DNA from: JAICKM01 sp038228295
Lineage (GTDB): Bacteria; Chloroflexota; Chloroflexia; QHBQ01; JAICKM01
DNA length: 64,000 nt
Assembly (NCBI GenBank): GCA_038228295.1
Contig: JBBRPH010000005.1
Location: 1-64,000 of the forward strand
Direction: 5' to 3'
Made by a program: the position numbers and the translations under genes. Within the stretch, counting starts at the first letter, position 1, and every line of letters starts with the position of its first letter. The notes beneath the pieces were generated by a model. The model ran no database searches. It had not been told where the DNA came from and saw nothing but the letters and a program-made list of their open reading frames with translations. This document shows positions 44,770-53,592 of this stretch, one piece after another.

Positions 44770-46536
44770 ATGACACAAACAAGTGAAAAAGTGCGGATCA
44801 TTCCCCTGGGTGGCCTGGGGGAGGTCGGCAAGAACATGACCGTACTCGAATACGGCGAAGACATTATCATCGTAGACATTGGCGTGGCCTTTCCCGATGC
44901 CGAGCAACTCGGCGTAGATCTGGTCATCCAGGACATCACCTATCTCAAAGGCAAAGAAGATCGCATTCGCGGCATCTTCATCACCCACGGCCACGAAGAC
45001 CATATCGGTGCACTGCCGTTTATCTATCCGCACCTGCGGAGTCCGCTTTACAGCACGCGGCTGGCACTGGGCTTGATTGAGGTCAAGTTCCGCGAACATA
45101 ACTTGATGGGCATGGCCGACCTGCGCGAAGTACACTCCGGCGACAAAGTGCCGGTGGGCCACTTCACGGTCGAGTTCTTCCACGTCTGCCACAGCATCCC
45201 CGATGCCTGCGGCCTGGCGATCCACACGCCCGAAGGCATCATCATCCACACCGGCGACTTTAAGTTCGATCAGACCCCGGTGGATGGGCAGCAGACCGAC
45301 TTTGCCGCCCTCTCGCGACTGGGCACCGAAGGCGTGTTGTGCTTGCTGTCGGATTGCGTCCATGTGGAAACACCCGGCTTCACGCCCTCGGAGCGCGAAG
45401 TCAGTGCGGCGATGGACCGCATCATCCGCGAAGCGCCGGGTCGCGTGATCATCTCGACTTTCGCCTCGCTGATCTCACGTGTGCAGCAGATCATGGACCT
45501 GGCCTATTACCACCACCGCAAAGTCGCGGTGGCCGGACGTAGCCTGGTGAACAACGTGGCGATGGCTCAGGATCTGGGCTACCTGCACGCGCCGCCGGAC
45601 ACGCTGGTGGACATTGCCCAGGCTAACAACGTGCCCGACCGCGACCTCGTGATCATCACCACCGGCGCGCAGGGCGAGCCGATGGCCGCGCTGGGACGCA
45701 TCGCGGGCGGCGACCACCGCCACATCAGCATCGTGCCGGGCGATACGGTGGTGCTGTCGGCCACGCCGATCCCCGGCAACGAGAACAGCGTCAACCGCAT
45801 CATCAATAGCCTGTTCTACCAGGGCGCGAACGTGATCTATCCGCCGCAGCAGCGCGTCCATGTATCGGGTCATGCCAGCCAGGAAGAGCTAAAACTGATG
45901 ATCAACCTGACGCGCCCGCGCTTCGTGGCCCCCATCCACGGCGAGCGGCGGCATCAGGTGCATTATGCGCGGCTGGCCGAGGGCATGGGTGTGGCCCGTG
46001 AGGACATCTTCCTGATGGACAACGGCAGCGTGCTAGAAGTGAGTCGCGACGGCGCGGCGCTGGCCGAGCGCGTGCCGGCAGGTGATGTGTTTGTGGACGG
46101 CCTGAGCGTCGGCGAAGTGGGCCAAGTGGTTATTCGCGACCGTCAGTTCCTAGCCCGCGACGGAATGTTGATGGTCGTGGTGTCGGTAGACAAAGCCACC
46201 GGCGCAGTGCTGGCCGGGCCGGATCTGGTGACGCGCGGTTTCGTCTATGCCCGCGAGTCGGAAGAACTGCTCGATCGCACCAAGTTGCGTGTGCGCGAAA
46301 TGCTTGACGCGCACAGCGCGAAAGTCCATAGTAACGCCGGCAGCAATAACGGCGTGGGGCACAGTAACAGCAAAAGCAACGGCAACGGCAAAGCCCGCAA
46401 CGGCGCCGGGGAGGATCATACCAACCTGACCGAAGTGGGCTTCCTGAACCGCAAAATCAAGGACACCGTGAGCCAGTATCTCTACGAGCAAACCCGCCGC
46501 CGCCCGATGGTGCTGCCGGTGGTGATGGAACTGTAG
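44770..46536 (+). CDS. rnj: Ribonuclease J
   Basis: A metallo-beta-lactamase RNase with endo- and 5'-exonuclease activity for RNA decay and maturation. The 588 residues include RIIPLGGLGEVGKNMTVLEY, the metal motif FITHGHEDHIGALPF, HTGDFKFDQTPVDG, STFASLISRVQQIMD (beta-CASP), HVSGHASQEELKLM and PIHGERRHQVHYA. Family position agrees over the whole length. A Ser/Asn/Gly-rich insert (about residues 520-550) precedes the C-terminal domain and looks like a flexible linker. AAGGA lies about 12 bases before the ATG. Confidence 0.96.
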   Translation: MTQTSEKVRIIPLGGLGEVGKNMTVLEYGEDIIIVDIGVAFPDAEQLGVDLVIQDITYLKGKEDRIRGIFITHGHEDHIGALPFIYPHLRSPLYSTRLALGLIEVKFREHNLMGMADLREVHSGDKVPVGHFTVEFFHVCHSIPDACGLAIHTPEGIIIHTGDFKFDQTPVDGQQTDFAALSRLGTEGVLCLLSDCVHVETPGFTPSEREVSAAMDRIIREAPGRVIISTFASLISRVQQIMDLAYYHHRKVAVAGRSLVNNVAMAQDLGYLHAPPDTLVDIAQANNVPDRDLVIITTGAQGEPMAALGRIAGGDHRHISIVPGDTVVLSATPIPGNENSVNRIINSLFYQGANVIYPPQQRVHVSGHASQEELKLMINLTRPRFVAPIHGERRHQVHYARLAEGMGVAREDIFLMDNGSVLEVSRDGAALAERVPAGDVFVDGLSVGEVGQVVIRDRQFLARDGMLMVVVSVDKATGAVLAGPDLVTRGFVYARESEELLDRTKLRVREMLDAHSAKVHSNAGSNNGVGHSNSKSNGNGKARNGAGEDHTNLTEVGFLNRKIKDTVSQYLYEQTRRRPMVLPVVMEL

Positions 46537-46659
46537 CAGCGCCACTTGCTGTGCCGGTGACAGGCGGCGGGCAATTGTGCGAACTGTGGTGTGGGCTGGG
46601 GGTTAGGCGCGACCTGACCCCTGACCCGCGACCGCCGATCCCGTGGAAAGGCGACTGCG
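46537..46659 (+). repeat. rnj-ftsK spacer with CTGACCC heptads
   Basis: The 123-base gap contains CTGACCC, CTGACCC (about 46613-46627), the same unit as in the menB-menA gap. No clear promoter or terminator is seen. Confidence 0.5.
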
Positions 46660-49401
46660 ATGGCGGCAACCTCTGACAGCCGAACAACCAAGCCGAAGCC
46701 GCCGGCGGCCACGCCGGAGCCGACCCCGTTACGGGTGAACGGCAAGGCCGCACCGACCCCGAAAGTCGCGAAGCCGCCGGCGCCCCGCCGCAAGCCGGAA
46801 ACCGTCAGCGAGGGCGCGGCGACACGGCGCTTGCCGCCCGCGCCGCGCTCTCCGTCTCGCCCGCCCGCCCGCACAACAACGCGGCGATCCAACAGCGCCC
46901 GCCGCTCCAACGGACCGCATTTTAGCTTCGCCATCCCGCAGGACTTGCAGCGCGAGATTATCGCCGTGCTGGTCTGCTTGTTCGCCGTGCTGACGGCGAT
47001 TGGCCTCAATCAAAGCGGCACCAGCGCCATCCTGGGCGTGTGGGGCGGGTTCCTCAACCATGTGTTTGGCGCGGCAGCCTGGCTGATCCCCCCCGCGATT
47101 GGTGCGGCGGGCGTATTGCTGTTTGTAGCAGGCATCCGGCGCATCGAACGCTTACGCTGGGAGATGCCGCTGGGCATCGCGCTGATTGTGCTGGCTGTTG
47201 TCGGCCTAATGCACATGGGCGTGCCACACGCGGGCAAGCAGGCGGCCGGTGAGGCAGGCCAGTTCGGCGGCCTGGTGGGCTACGGGGTGAGCGCGCTCAC
47301 GGAGGGCGTGGCCGGCACGTTGGGCGCTACCGTGATCCTGCTGGCGCTGGCCGTGATCGGCGCGATGATGGCCTTCCATCTCTCGATCAGCGATCTGCTG
47401 CGGGGCATTGGCCGCATGGGTCAGGGGCTAATCGGCTTCTTTACAGGCCGCGACGAAGCCGAGACCGCGCCGCCCGGCGGCATCGTCCCGCCGACCACGC
47501 GCCGGAGCCGCGTCACCGCTGAGGCCGACGGCCTCCCGGCGGACGTGCCGCAGATGAACCCCAAAGGGCGCAGCCTCGTCATGAACCCGACCACGCCACT
47601 GGGCGCAGTGCCGTTCGAGGAGCCGGCCGGCCTACGCATCCTCGGCGCGATCCCACTGCCCAACGTCGCCGCCGGCGCCGCCGACGCAGCCGCCAAACCG
47701 GTTGCGCCTGCGGCCCAACCCGCGCCCATCGTCACCGGTAAGCACGACGCAACACAACTGTCGCTGCCGTTGCCGGGGCGCACCGGCATGATCTGGAAGC
47801 TGCCTGACATTAGCCTGTTGGAGCGCGCCACCGAGGTCGAGATCAACGACGGCGACCTGATGCAGAAGGCGCGCAAGATCGAGGAATGCCTGAGGACCTT
47901 CAATGTCGGCGCACGGGTACGCGAGATCAATTCCGGCCCCGCCGTCACGCAGTTCGCACTAGAGCCGGATGAGGGCATCCGGGTCGCCAAGATCGTCGGC
48001 TTGGCGAACGACCTGGCCCTGGCCCTGGCCGCGCCGAGCATCCGCATCGAAGCGCCGGTGCCGGGCATGGCCCGTGTCGGTATCGAGGTGCCCAACGTTA
48101 CCCTGGCGCTGGTCGGCCTCCGCAATATCCTCGAAACGCCGGCTTTCCAGAACGGGCGCGGCAAGCTGAAGCTGCCCATTGGCCGCGACACGCACGGCCA
48201 ACCGGTCGTCACCGACATGACCAAACTGCCGCACCTGCTGATCGCCGGGGCCACCGGTTCCGGTAAGAGCGTGGCGATCAACGCGCTGATCGTCTCCTTT
48301 ATGATGCAGTATACGCCCGACCAACTACGGATGCTGATGGTAGATCCCAAGCGCGTCGAGTTGAGTGGCTTCAACGGCATCCCACACCTGCTGCGTCCGG
48401 TCGTCACCGAGATGAAAAGCGAGAAAGAGGGTGGCAAAGGACCGCAGCCGCTCACGGCGATCCAGGTGCTAAAGTGGCTGATCTGGGAGATGGAGCGGCG
48501 CTATAAGATTTTCGCTAAAGGCAGCAAAGATGCCGACGGCATCAGCCGCATCTTCCGCAACATCGATCAGTATCACGCCACCGCCGTAACCGACCCGACG
48601 ATGGAGCCGATGCCTTATATCGTGCTGATCATTGACGAGTTGGCCGACCTGATGCTGGTCGCGCCCGAAGACGTGGAGACCGCGCTGTGCCGGCTGGCGC
48701 AACTGGCCCGCGCTACCGGCATCCATCTGGTGATCGCCACGCAACGCCCGTCGGTAGACGTGGTGACGGGGCTAATCAAGGCTAACTTCCCGGCGCGCAT
48801 CGCGTTCGCCGTGACCTCGATGATTGACAGCCGAGTCATCCTCGATACGCCGGGCGCGGAAAAGCTACTCGGGCGGGGTGACGCGCTCTACACCGCGTCG
48901 GACGAGTCGAAGCCGATCCGCGTGCAGGGCACGTTCCTGTCGGACAAAGAGACCGAGCGCGTGGTCAACTTCTGGCGCAAGCAATTGCCCGAAGCCGCCC
49001 CGGCCGGCGACGGCGCAACCGACGGCGCAGGTGGCCTGACTGGTCCCCTTGCCACGCCGGGCGGCCCTGCGCTGGCTGGGCAGGCGGTGCAAGTAGGCGC
49101 GGCCGTGCCGATGCCCGACTGGCTGACCCAGGCGGAAGCCGGCACCGGACCGGGCGAAGACGAAGACGCGCTACTCAAGCAAGCCATTGAACTGGTCAAA
49201 AAGCACAACTACGCCAGCACCAGTATCTTGCAGCGCCGCCTCAGCATCGGTTACAATCGCGCCGCCCGCCTGATGGAGAAGATGGAAGAATTGGGCCTCG
49301 TCGGCCCCGCCGATGGCAGCCGAGGCCGCCCGGTACTGATGGAACGCGAGGAAAGCGTGACGTTTGTACCGGCGACGGGGGATAGGCCGGTGGGCGAGTA
49401 A
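46660..49401 (+). CDS. ftsK: FtsK/SpoIIIE-type DNA translocase
   Basis: Pumps DNA through the division septum and helps resolve chromosomes. The 913 residues comprise a basic, Pro-rich N-terminal tail (1-90), four to five transmembrane helices (about 100-250, e.g. IGAAGVLLFVAGIRRIERL), a linker, and the RecA-like motor from about 390: LLIAGATGSGKSVAINALI (Walker A), MLMVDPKRVELSGF, VLIIDELADLMLVAPE (Walker B) and RATGIHLVIATQRPSVDVVT. The C-terminal gamma winged helix has STSILQRRLSIGYNRAARLM. Located directly after rnj, a common arrangement. Confidence 0.95.
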   Translation: MAATSDSRTTKPKPPAATPEPTPLRVNGKAAPTPKVAKPPAPRRKPETVSEGAATRRLPPAPRSPSRPPARTTTRRSNSARRSNGPHFSFAIPQDLQREIIAVLVCLFAVLTAIGLNQSGTSAILGVWGGFLNHVFGAAAWLIPPAIGAAGVLLFVAGIRRIERLRWEMPLGIALIVLAVVGLMHMGVPHAGKQAAGEAGQFGGLVGYGVSALTEGVAGTLGATVILLALAVIGAMMAFHLSISDLLRGIGRMGQGLIGFFTGRDEAETAPPGGIVPPTTRRSRVTAEADGLPADVPQMNPKGRSLVMNPTTPLGAVPFEEPAGLRILGAIPLPNVAAGAADAAAKPVAPAAQPAPIVTGKHDATQLSLPLPGRTGMIWKLPDISLLERATEVEINDGDLMQKARKIEECLRTFNVGARVREINSGPAVTQFALEPDEGIRVAKIVGLANDLALALAAPSIRIEAPVPGMARVGIEVPNVTLALVGLRNILETPAFQNGRGKLKLPIGRDTHGQPVVTDMTKLPHLLIAGATGSGKSVAINALIVSFMMQYTPDQLRMLMVDPKRVELSGFNGIPHLLRPVVTEMKSEKEGGKGPQPLTAIQVLKWLIWEMERRYKIFAKGSKDADGISRIFRNIDQYHATAVTDPTMEPMPYIVLIIDELADLMLVAPEDVETALCRLAQLARATGIHLVIATQRPSVDVVTGLIKANFPARIAFAVTSMIDSRVILDTPGAEKLLGRGDALYTASDESKPIRVQGTFLSDKETERVVNFWRKQLPEAAPAGDGATDGAGGLTGPLATPGGPALAGQAVQVGAAVPMPDWLTQAEAGTGPGEDEDALLKQAIELVKKHNYASTSILQRRLSIGYNRAARLMEKMEELGLVGPADGSRGRPVLMEREESVTFVPATGDRPVGE

Positions 49402-49426
49402 GGGCTACCCAGTAAAGGAGTACTCC

Positions 49427-50425
49427 ATGCAACCAGCCGAAGAGTCGGGCCTGCGCGAACTCGCCACCCGCCTGCTACCTACCAAGCGCAGCAAGCCTTT
49501 CGAGGGCGGCCTAGCCCAGGCCCAGTTATGGCCGGGGCAACTGCCCACCGATCTGCCGCTAACCCTACCCCCTCTGCCGGGCACGCGCACAGTCGGCAGT
49601 GTAGTCTACACGGTGGCCGGCGAATCCAGCGCCTGGACGGTCGTGCTAGATGTGCCGGGCACCCCAGCGGACCTGTTGCCGCGCTGGGAAAGTGCCCTTA
49701 CGGAACAGGGCTGGCAGCCCCAAGATCGCGCAGTATTATTGGGGCCGCAGGCAGGCGGCTTCCAAACCGAGTTCGCCCACATTCCACACCAAGAACCCTC
49801 GCCCGAAATCCAGGCGCAACTCGCGCAAAGGCGGGCCGGCGCGCCGACACACCGGCTGTTTTGCGCGACCGCCGGTAGCGGATCCATCAGCCTAGAACTC
49901 ACACCGCAACCCGGTGGGCCGACGATGGTGCGCGTCGAGGTAGACCGCGAGGGCATCGGGGCGTGTTGGGTGCAAGCCGAATTGCGTGAGAGCGTCGCGG
50001 CGCGCCTGCCACGCTTAACCCCACCGCCGACCGTGCTGCTCCTGCCGGCCGGCGGCGGCGGCAGTGACGAGCGCTGGAGTTCGGAGGCTACCGCCATGAC
50101 CGATCAGCCCGCCGCCGCGCTGGAAGCCCACTTCGCCGCCCAACTAGCTGCTGCCGGTTGGACCCGTCAAGCCGGTCACGCTGCGGACCCCCTGTCCTGG
50201 AGCGCGTGGACTGTGCCCGGCGATCCCGCCGCGCAAGGCTTCCTCTATGTACGTACCACCGCCGCCCCCGATCAACGCTATTTGGTCGTGCAGCTTGAGA
50301 CGGCAGCGAGCGCAGCCGGCGGCGGCATGAGTGGTATCCAGTTTACCAACCGGATCGTCGGTCATTCCAGGCGCCGGCAGCAGGGTGCGCCGGCCAATCT
50401 CCCCCCTTTGGCAGAACCCACCTGA
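49427..50425 (+). CDS. Uncharacterised protein downstream of ftsK
   Basis: A 332-residue protein that I do not recognise. It begins PAEESGLRELATRLLP, has alternating hydrophobic strands (SVVYTVAGESSAWTVVLDVP), and the pattern LPRWESALTEQGWQPQ appears twice in weakly similar form (near 75-95 and again at EAHFAAQLAAAGWTRQAGH), suggesting two related domains. There is no signal peptide or transmembrane helix. ATG 49427 follows AAAGGAG. It could be linked to ftsK only by proximity. Confidence 0.6.
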   Translation: MQPAEESGLRELATRLLPTKRSKPFEGGLAQAQLWPGQLPTDLPLTLPPLPGTRTVGSVVYTVAGESSAWTVVLDVPGTPADLLPRWESALTEQGWQPQDRAVLLGPQAGGFQTEFAHIPHQEPSPEIQAQLAQRRAGAPTHRLFCATAGSGSISLELTPQPGGPTMVRVEVDREGIGACWVQAELRESVAARLPRLTPPPTVLLLPAGGGGSDERWSSEATAMTDQPAAALEAHFAAQLAAAGWTRQAGHAADPLSWSAWTVPGDPAAQGFLYVRTTAAPDQRYLVVQLETAASAAGGGMSGIQFTNRIVGHSRRRQQGAPANLPPLAEPT

Positions 50426-50504
50426 TCCTGTCCCCGTCTTCGCGCTTCGGCGTGGCCCCTCGCGGATCATAAAACCTACGCGGATCACCGAGCGGTCCGC
50501 TGCG

Positions 50505-50533
50505 TTGACAAGCCCCCGACCCTCGCGTACAAT
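50505..50533 (+). promoter_or_regulatory. Promoter of the signalling cluster
   Basis: TTGACA (50505-50510), 17 bases, TACAAT (50528-50533): a near-consensus promoter 56 bases before the ATG of the PP2C-like protein. It probably begins the transcript that runs to the WD40 gene at 62347. Confidence 0.8.
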
Positions 50534-50588
50534 GGGCACAGACCCACGCGCCTTGTGACGAGTGCGCCCCGCCGCCCCAGGAGCGATC

Positions 50589-53579
50589 ATGACCCGACCC
50601 CGCCAGGCCGGATCGCCGGCCGTCAGCCAGTTTCAACTTATTGGAGGCATCCGCCACGACGCGGGCGATTGCTTGGCCGCTATCGCTCCCGGCGGCGCGG
50701 TGCAGGAGCGCAAAGGCGCCCTCTATATCGTCACTGAGCCGGCGGGCGATCCCGCCACCGGCGGGGAAGCCTGCGGCTTGGCCCATGCTACGCTGGCGCA
50801 CGAATACTACGCCGACCCCTCGCCCAGCCTGACTACCAGCCTTAGCGTGGCGCTCAACAAGGCCAACACCAGCCTGATCGCCTATAACCGTAAGATCCTG
50901 GCGGCCGGCGACCCTCCCGCCGGCCGGCCGCGCAAGATCCGCGTGGGCATGAGTGTGGCGGTGGTACGGCCCGGCCAATTATATTTATGTCAACTCAAAC
51001 CAGGTCTGATCCTCTGGTTGCACGGCGGCGTTGTCCACGCCTATCCGCACCCCGTGCAATGGACGGCGACCGGCCCCAGCCTGAACGGCGACGGCGAGCC
51101 GGTGGGCAGCTTCTATCCCGCCCCCGCGCTAGGCACTGCGCCGCTGGTCGAAGCCGATTTCGCCTTCCGCCGTTTCGATCCCGGCGACTTGCTGCTGCTC
51201 TGCGCCGGCACATTAGCGCCGCTGCTTGATGAAGCCGCGTTGGCCGGCGCTTTGCCGGGCCGCAGCGCCGCCGACGCGATAGAGTATCTCTATAACCTGG
51301 CGCAAGGGGCGGGACTGCCCGAAGCTCATGCGCTGGCGGTCGAAATGGCCGACACGCCGGCGCCGCGTCGCGGCAGTGGACCGATCACCCTGCCGCCGCC
51401 GCCGCCGTGGGCACCCGAAGCCGAAGTGCTACCCACTCCGCCGCCGCCCGGCACGCCCCCGTCCATCGTTACCTACAAGCCTGCTACCGAGGGGGTGCCG
51501 TTCAGCGCGCCACCTGCACAGCAAACCGGCACCCTACCTGCGGAGACGACACCGGCCGCCGATGAAGCACAACCGCCACCGGGCACCGCTCGTATCCTGC
51601 ATTTGCGCCCGCGCCGCACCGCGCCCGCCGAACCAAGCGCACCACCCGCCGAACCGCTATTCGAACAGGCTGCTACGGTTGCATTACCGCCGCAAGCTCC
51701 GTTGCCCGGCGCAGAGCACGCTCCCAACGACGATCCGGCAGCAGATGAGCATCTCCCTATCTCTGATCCGTTGCCGCCGGTGCCCAGCGTCCTAACCGGC
51801 GTGTTAGCCCGAGCACGGGCGCTAGGCCGCCGCGCCGCGCCGGTCATGGGCGCGGCGGGCAAAGCCACCCTCGGCGCGGCAGGTACCGCCGGTAAAGCCA
51901 CCCTCGGCGCGGCAGGTACCGCCGGCAAGGCCACCCTCGGCGCCGCCGGCGCCGTGCTGGGCAGCACGCTACCCGAAAACGTGCGCCAACGCGGCGCGGC
52001 CGGTATCCTCAACCCCGACGGGACGATCGTGATTGAGGAAAGCGACGAGGCGGGCGACTATGACGACGACATGGATATGGTTGCGGAAGCCGAGATTCCG
52101 CCGGAGTCCCTCAGCAACCGTGTGATTGATTTTGACGCGCCCGGCCATGCCGCACCCGCACCCGCGCCTCCGCTCTTGCTGATGCGCATTCTGGTGCCGT
52201 TGGCCGTCGTGGCTTTGCTGGGCGTACTGCTGTTTGCTATCCAGGGCGTACTGGCCGGGCAGCAAAACACCAAAGTAGATAACCTGCTGGCTGAGGCGCA
52301 ACAGGCCGAAGCCGACAGCCACAACGGCGCGCCGGCTGACCAACGCAACAATCTGCTCAAAGCGTTTGAACTGGTGCAGCAGGCGCAGCAGGCCGATCCA
52401 CGCTCCGCGCCGGCGAAACTGATGGCCGGGCGCGTGCAGAGCCAGATGGACAAACTCGACGGTGTGATTCGGCTGGCCGGGCTGCACTTGCTGGCCGACC
52501 TCAGCAAGCCCGCAGCAGCGGCACAAAGCTCCGGCCCGACCGGCGACCTACCCACCGCCGACGCGATGCGCGCTGCACTAGGCACACCAACCGGCGGCAG
52601 CGGCGATCTATTGGGCGCGCCGGGCACCCCAATCAGCGACACCGGCACCCTGGTGGAACCACCGGCCGCCCCCGGTAGCGACTATTTCAGTAATGTGCTG
52701 GTGCAGGGTAACGATGCGTTTTTGCTTAATCAGGGCACAGGTACGCTCTACCGGCTGGCGCTCTCCACGACCGTCCTCAGCCCACTGCTGGCCCCCGGCG
52801 CCGCCGTCGATCTGGTGGGCAGCGTGAACGGCAAAGCGCGTGTGGCTCCGCTGATTGCGATCACCTGGCGGCCGACCGCCGAAGGCGGCGACTTGGCCGC
52901 GCTCGACGACGCACATACCGCCTACATCTGGACCCCGGCTACCGGCATATGGCAGGCGTTTGCGCTGGGCGGGGCTGCCGGATTGGGCAAGCCACGCGAC
53001 ATGGGCGCTTACGACGGCAACCTCTACCTGCTGTGGGCCAAACCCGGCCAGATCAGCAAATGGAGTGCCGGTGCTTACAGCAACCCGCCCACCGATTGGT
53101 TGAGTGCCGCCGCCGGCAACGAAATCCGCAGTCGCAATCCGCTGGGCATGGCGATTGACGGCGAAATCCATCTGCTGCTGGTAGACGGACGGATCAGCAC
53201 GCTGGCAGCGGGCGAGGTCAAGAACACGATTGCGCTGCCCGTCTGGCCCACGATCAGCAGCCCGCTGGCCCTGTTCACCAACGAAGCCAATACCTCGATC
53301 TACCTAGTCGAAAAAGCCGACAAGCGCATCATCCGCGTAGACAAAGCGACCGGCGCGCTGCAAGGGCAACTCAAAGCGCCAATTGGCGACTCGACGTTCG
53401 ATAATCTACGTAATATCTATGTGGATGAGGCCGCCGGCAAGCTCTATATCCTGAGCGGTAAAAAGCTATATCTGGCGACGTTGCCCGCCTTACCGGCCGC
53501 TGCCGGAACTGCGGTGCCGGCGCTGCCCGCTGCTGCGCCGTCCCTGACCAGCGCCCCACCACGCACTAGCACACCCTGA
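50589..53579 (+). CDS. Membrane protein with degenerate PP2C-like domain and propeller-like ectodomain
   Basis: A 996-residue protein. Residues about 10-265 line up with PP2C (PPM) phosphatases: LYIVTEPAGDPATGGEACGL sits where LFVVADGMGG should be, SVAVVRPGQLYLCQLKPG where the GDSR motif should be, and FDPGDLLLLCAGTL where the CSDGL motif should be. All metal-binding aspartates at these points are replaced, so catalysis is unlikely. A Pro-rich linker and a 33-base tandem repeat lead to a transmembrane helix (about 531-553, LMRILVPLAVVALLGVLLFA), then a strand-rich exported domain. ATG 50589 follows AGGAG. The adjacent Ser/Thr kinase is the probable partner. Confidence 0.7.
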   Translation: MTRPRQAGSPAVSQFQLIGGIRHDAGDCLAAIAPGGAVQERKGALYIVTEPAGDPATGGEACGLAHATLAHEYYADPSPSLTTSLSVALNKANTSLIAYNRKILAAGDPPAGRPRKIRVGMSVAVVRPGQLYLCQLKPGLILWLHGGVVHAYPHPVQWTATGPSLNGDGEPVGSFYPAPALGTAPLVEADFAFRRFDPGDLLLLCAGTLAPLLDEAALAGALPGRSAADAIEYLYNLAQGAGLPEAHALAVEMADTPAPRRGSGPITLPPPPPWAPEAEVLPTPPPPGTPPSIVTYKPATEGVPFSAPPAQQTGTLPAETTPAADEAQPPPGTARILHLRPRRTAPAEPSAPPAEPLFEQAATVALPPQAPLPGAEHAPNDDPAADEHLPISDPLPPVPSVLTGVLARARALGRRAAPVMGAAGKATLGAAGTAGKATLGAAGTAGKATLGAAGAVLGSTLPENVRQRGAAGILNPDGTIVIEESDEAGDYDDDMDMVAEAEIPPESLSNRVIDFDAPGHAAPAPAPPLLLMRILVPLAVVALLGVLLFAIQGVLAGQQNTKVDNLLAEAQQAEADSHNGAPADQRNNLLKAFELVQQAQQADPRSAPAKLMAGRVQSQMDKLDGVIRLAGLHLLADLSKPAAAAQSSGPTGDLPTADAMRAALGTPTGGSGDLLGAPGTPISDTGTLVEPPAAPGSDYFSNVLVQGNDAFLLNQGTGTLYRLALSTTVLSPLLAPGAAVDLVGSVNGKARVAPLIAITWRPTAEGGDLAALDDAHTAYIWTPATGIWQAFALGGAAGLGKPRDMGAYDGNLYLLWAKPGQISKWSAGAYSNPPTDWLSAAAGNEIRSRNPLGMAIDGEIHLLLVDGRISTLAAGEVKNTIALPVWPTISSPLALFTNEANTSIYLVEKADKRIIRVDKATGALQGQLKAPIGDSTFDNLRNIYVDEAAGKLYILSGKKLYLATLPALPAAAGTAVPALPAAAPSLTSAPPRTSTP
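51858..51950 (+). repeat. 33-bp tandem repeat in the PP2C-like gene
   Basis: About 2.8 copies of a 33-base unit encode GKATLGAAGTA, repeated. The copies are nearly identical at DNA level, so the copy number may vary between strains. It sits in the flexible linker before the membrane helix. Confidence 0.8.
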
Positions 53580-53592
53580 CCGGAGTCGTGGC

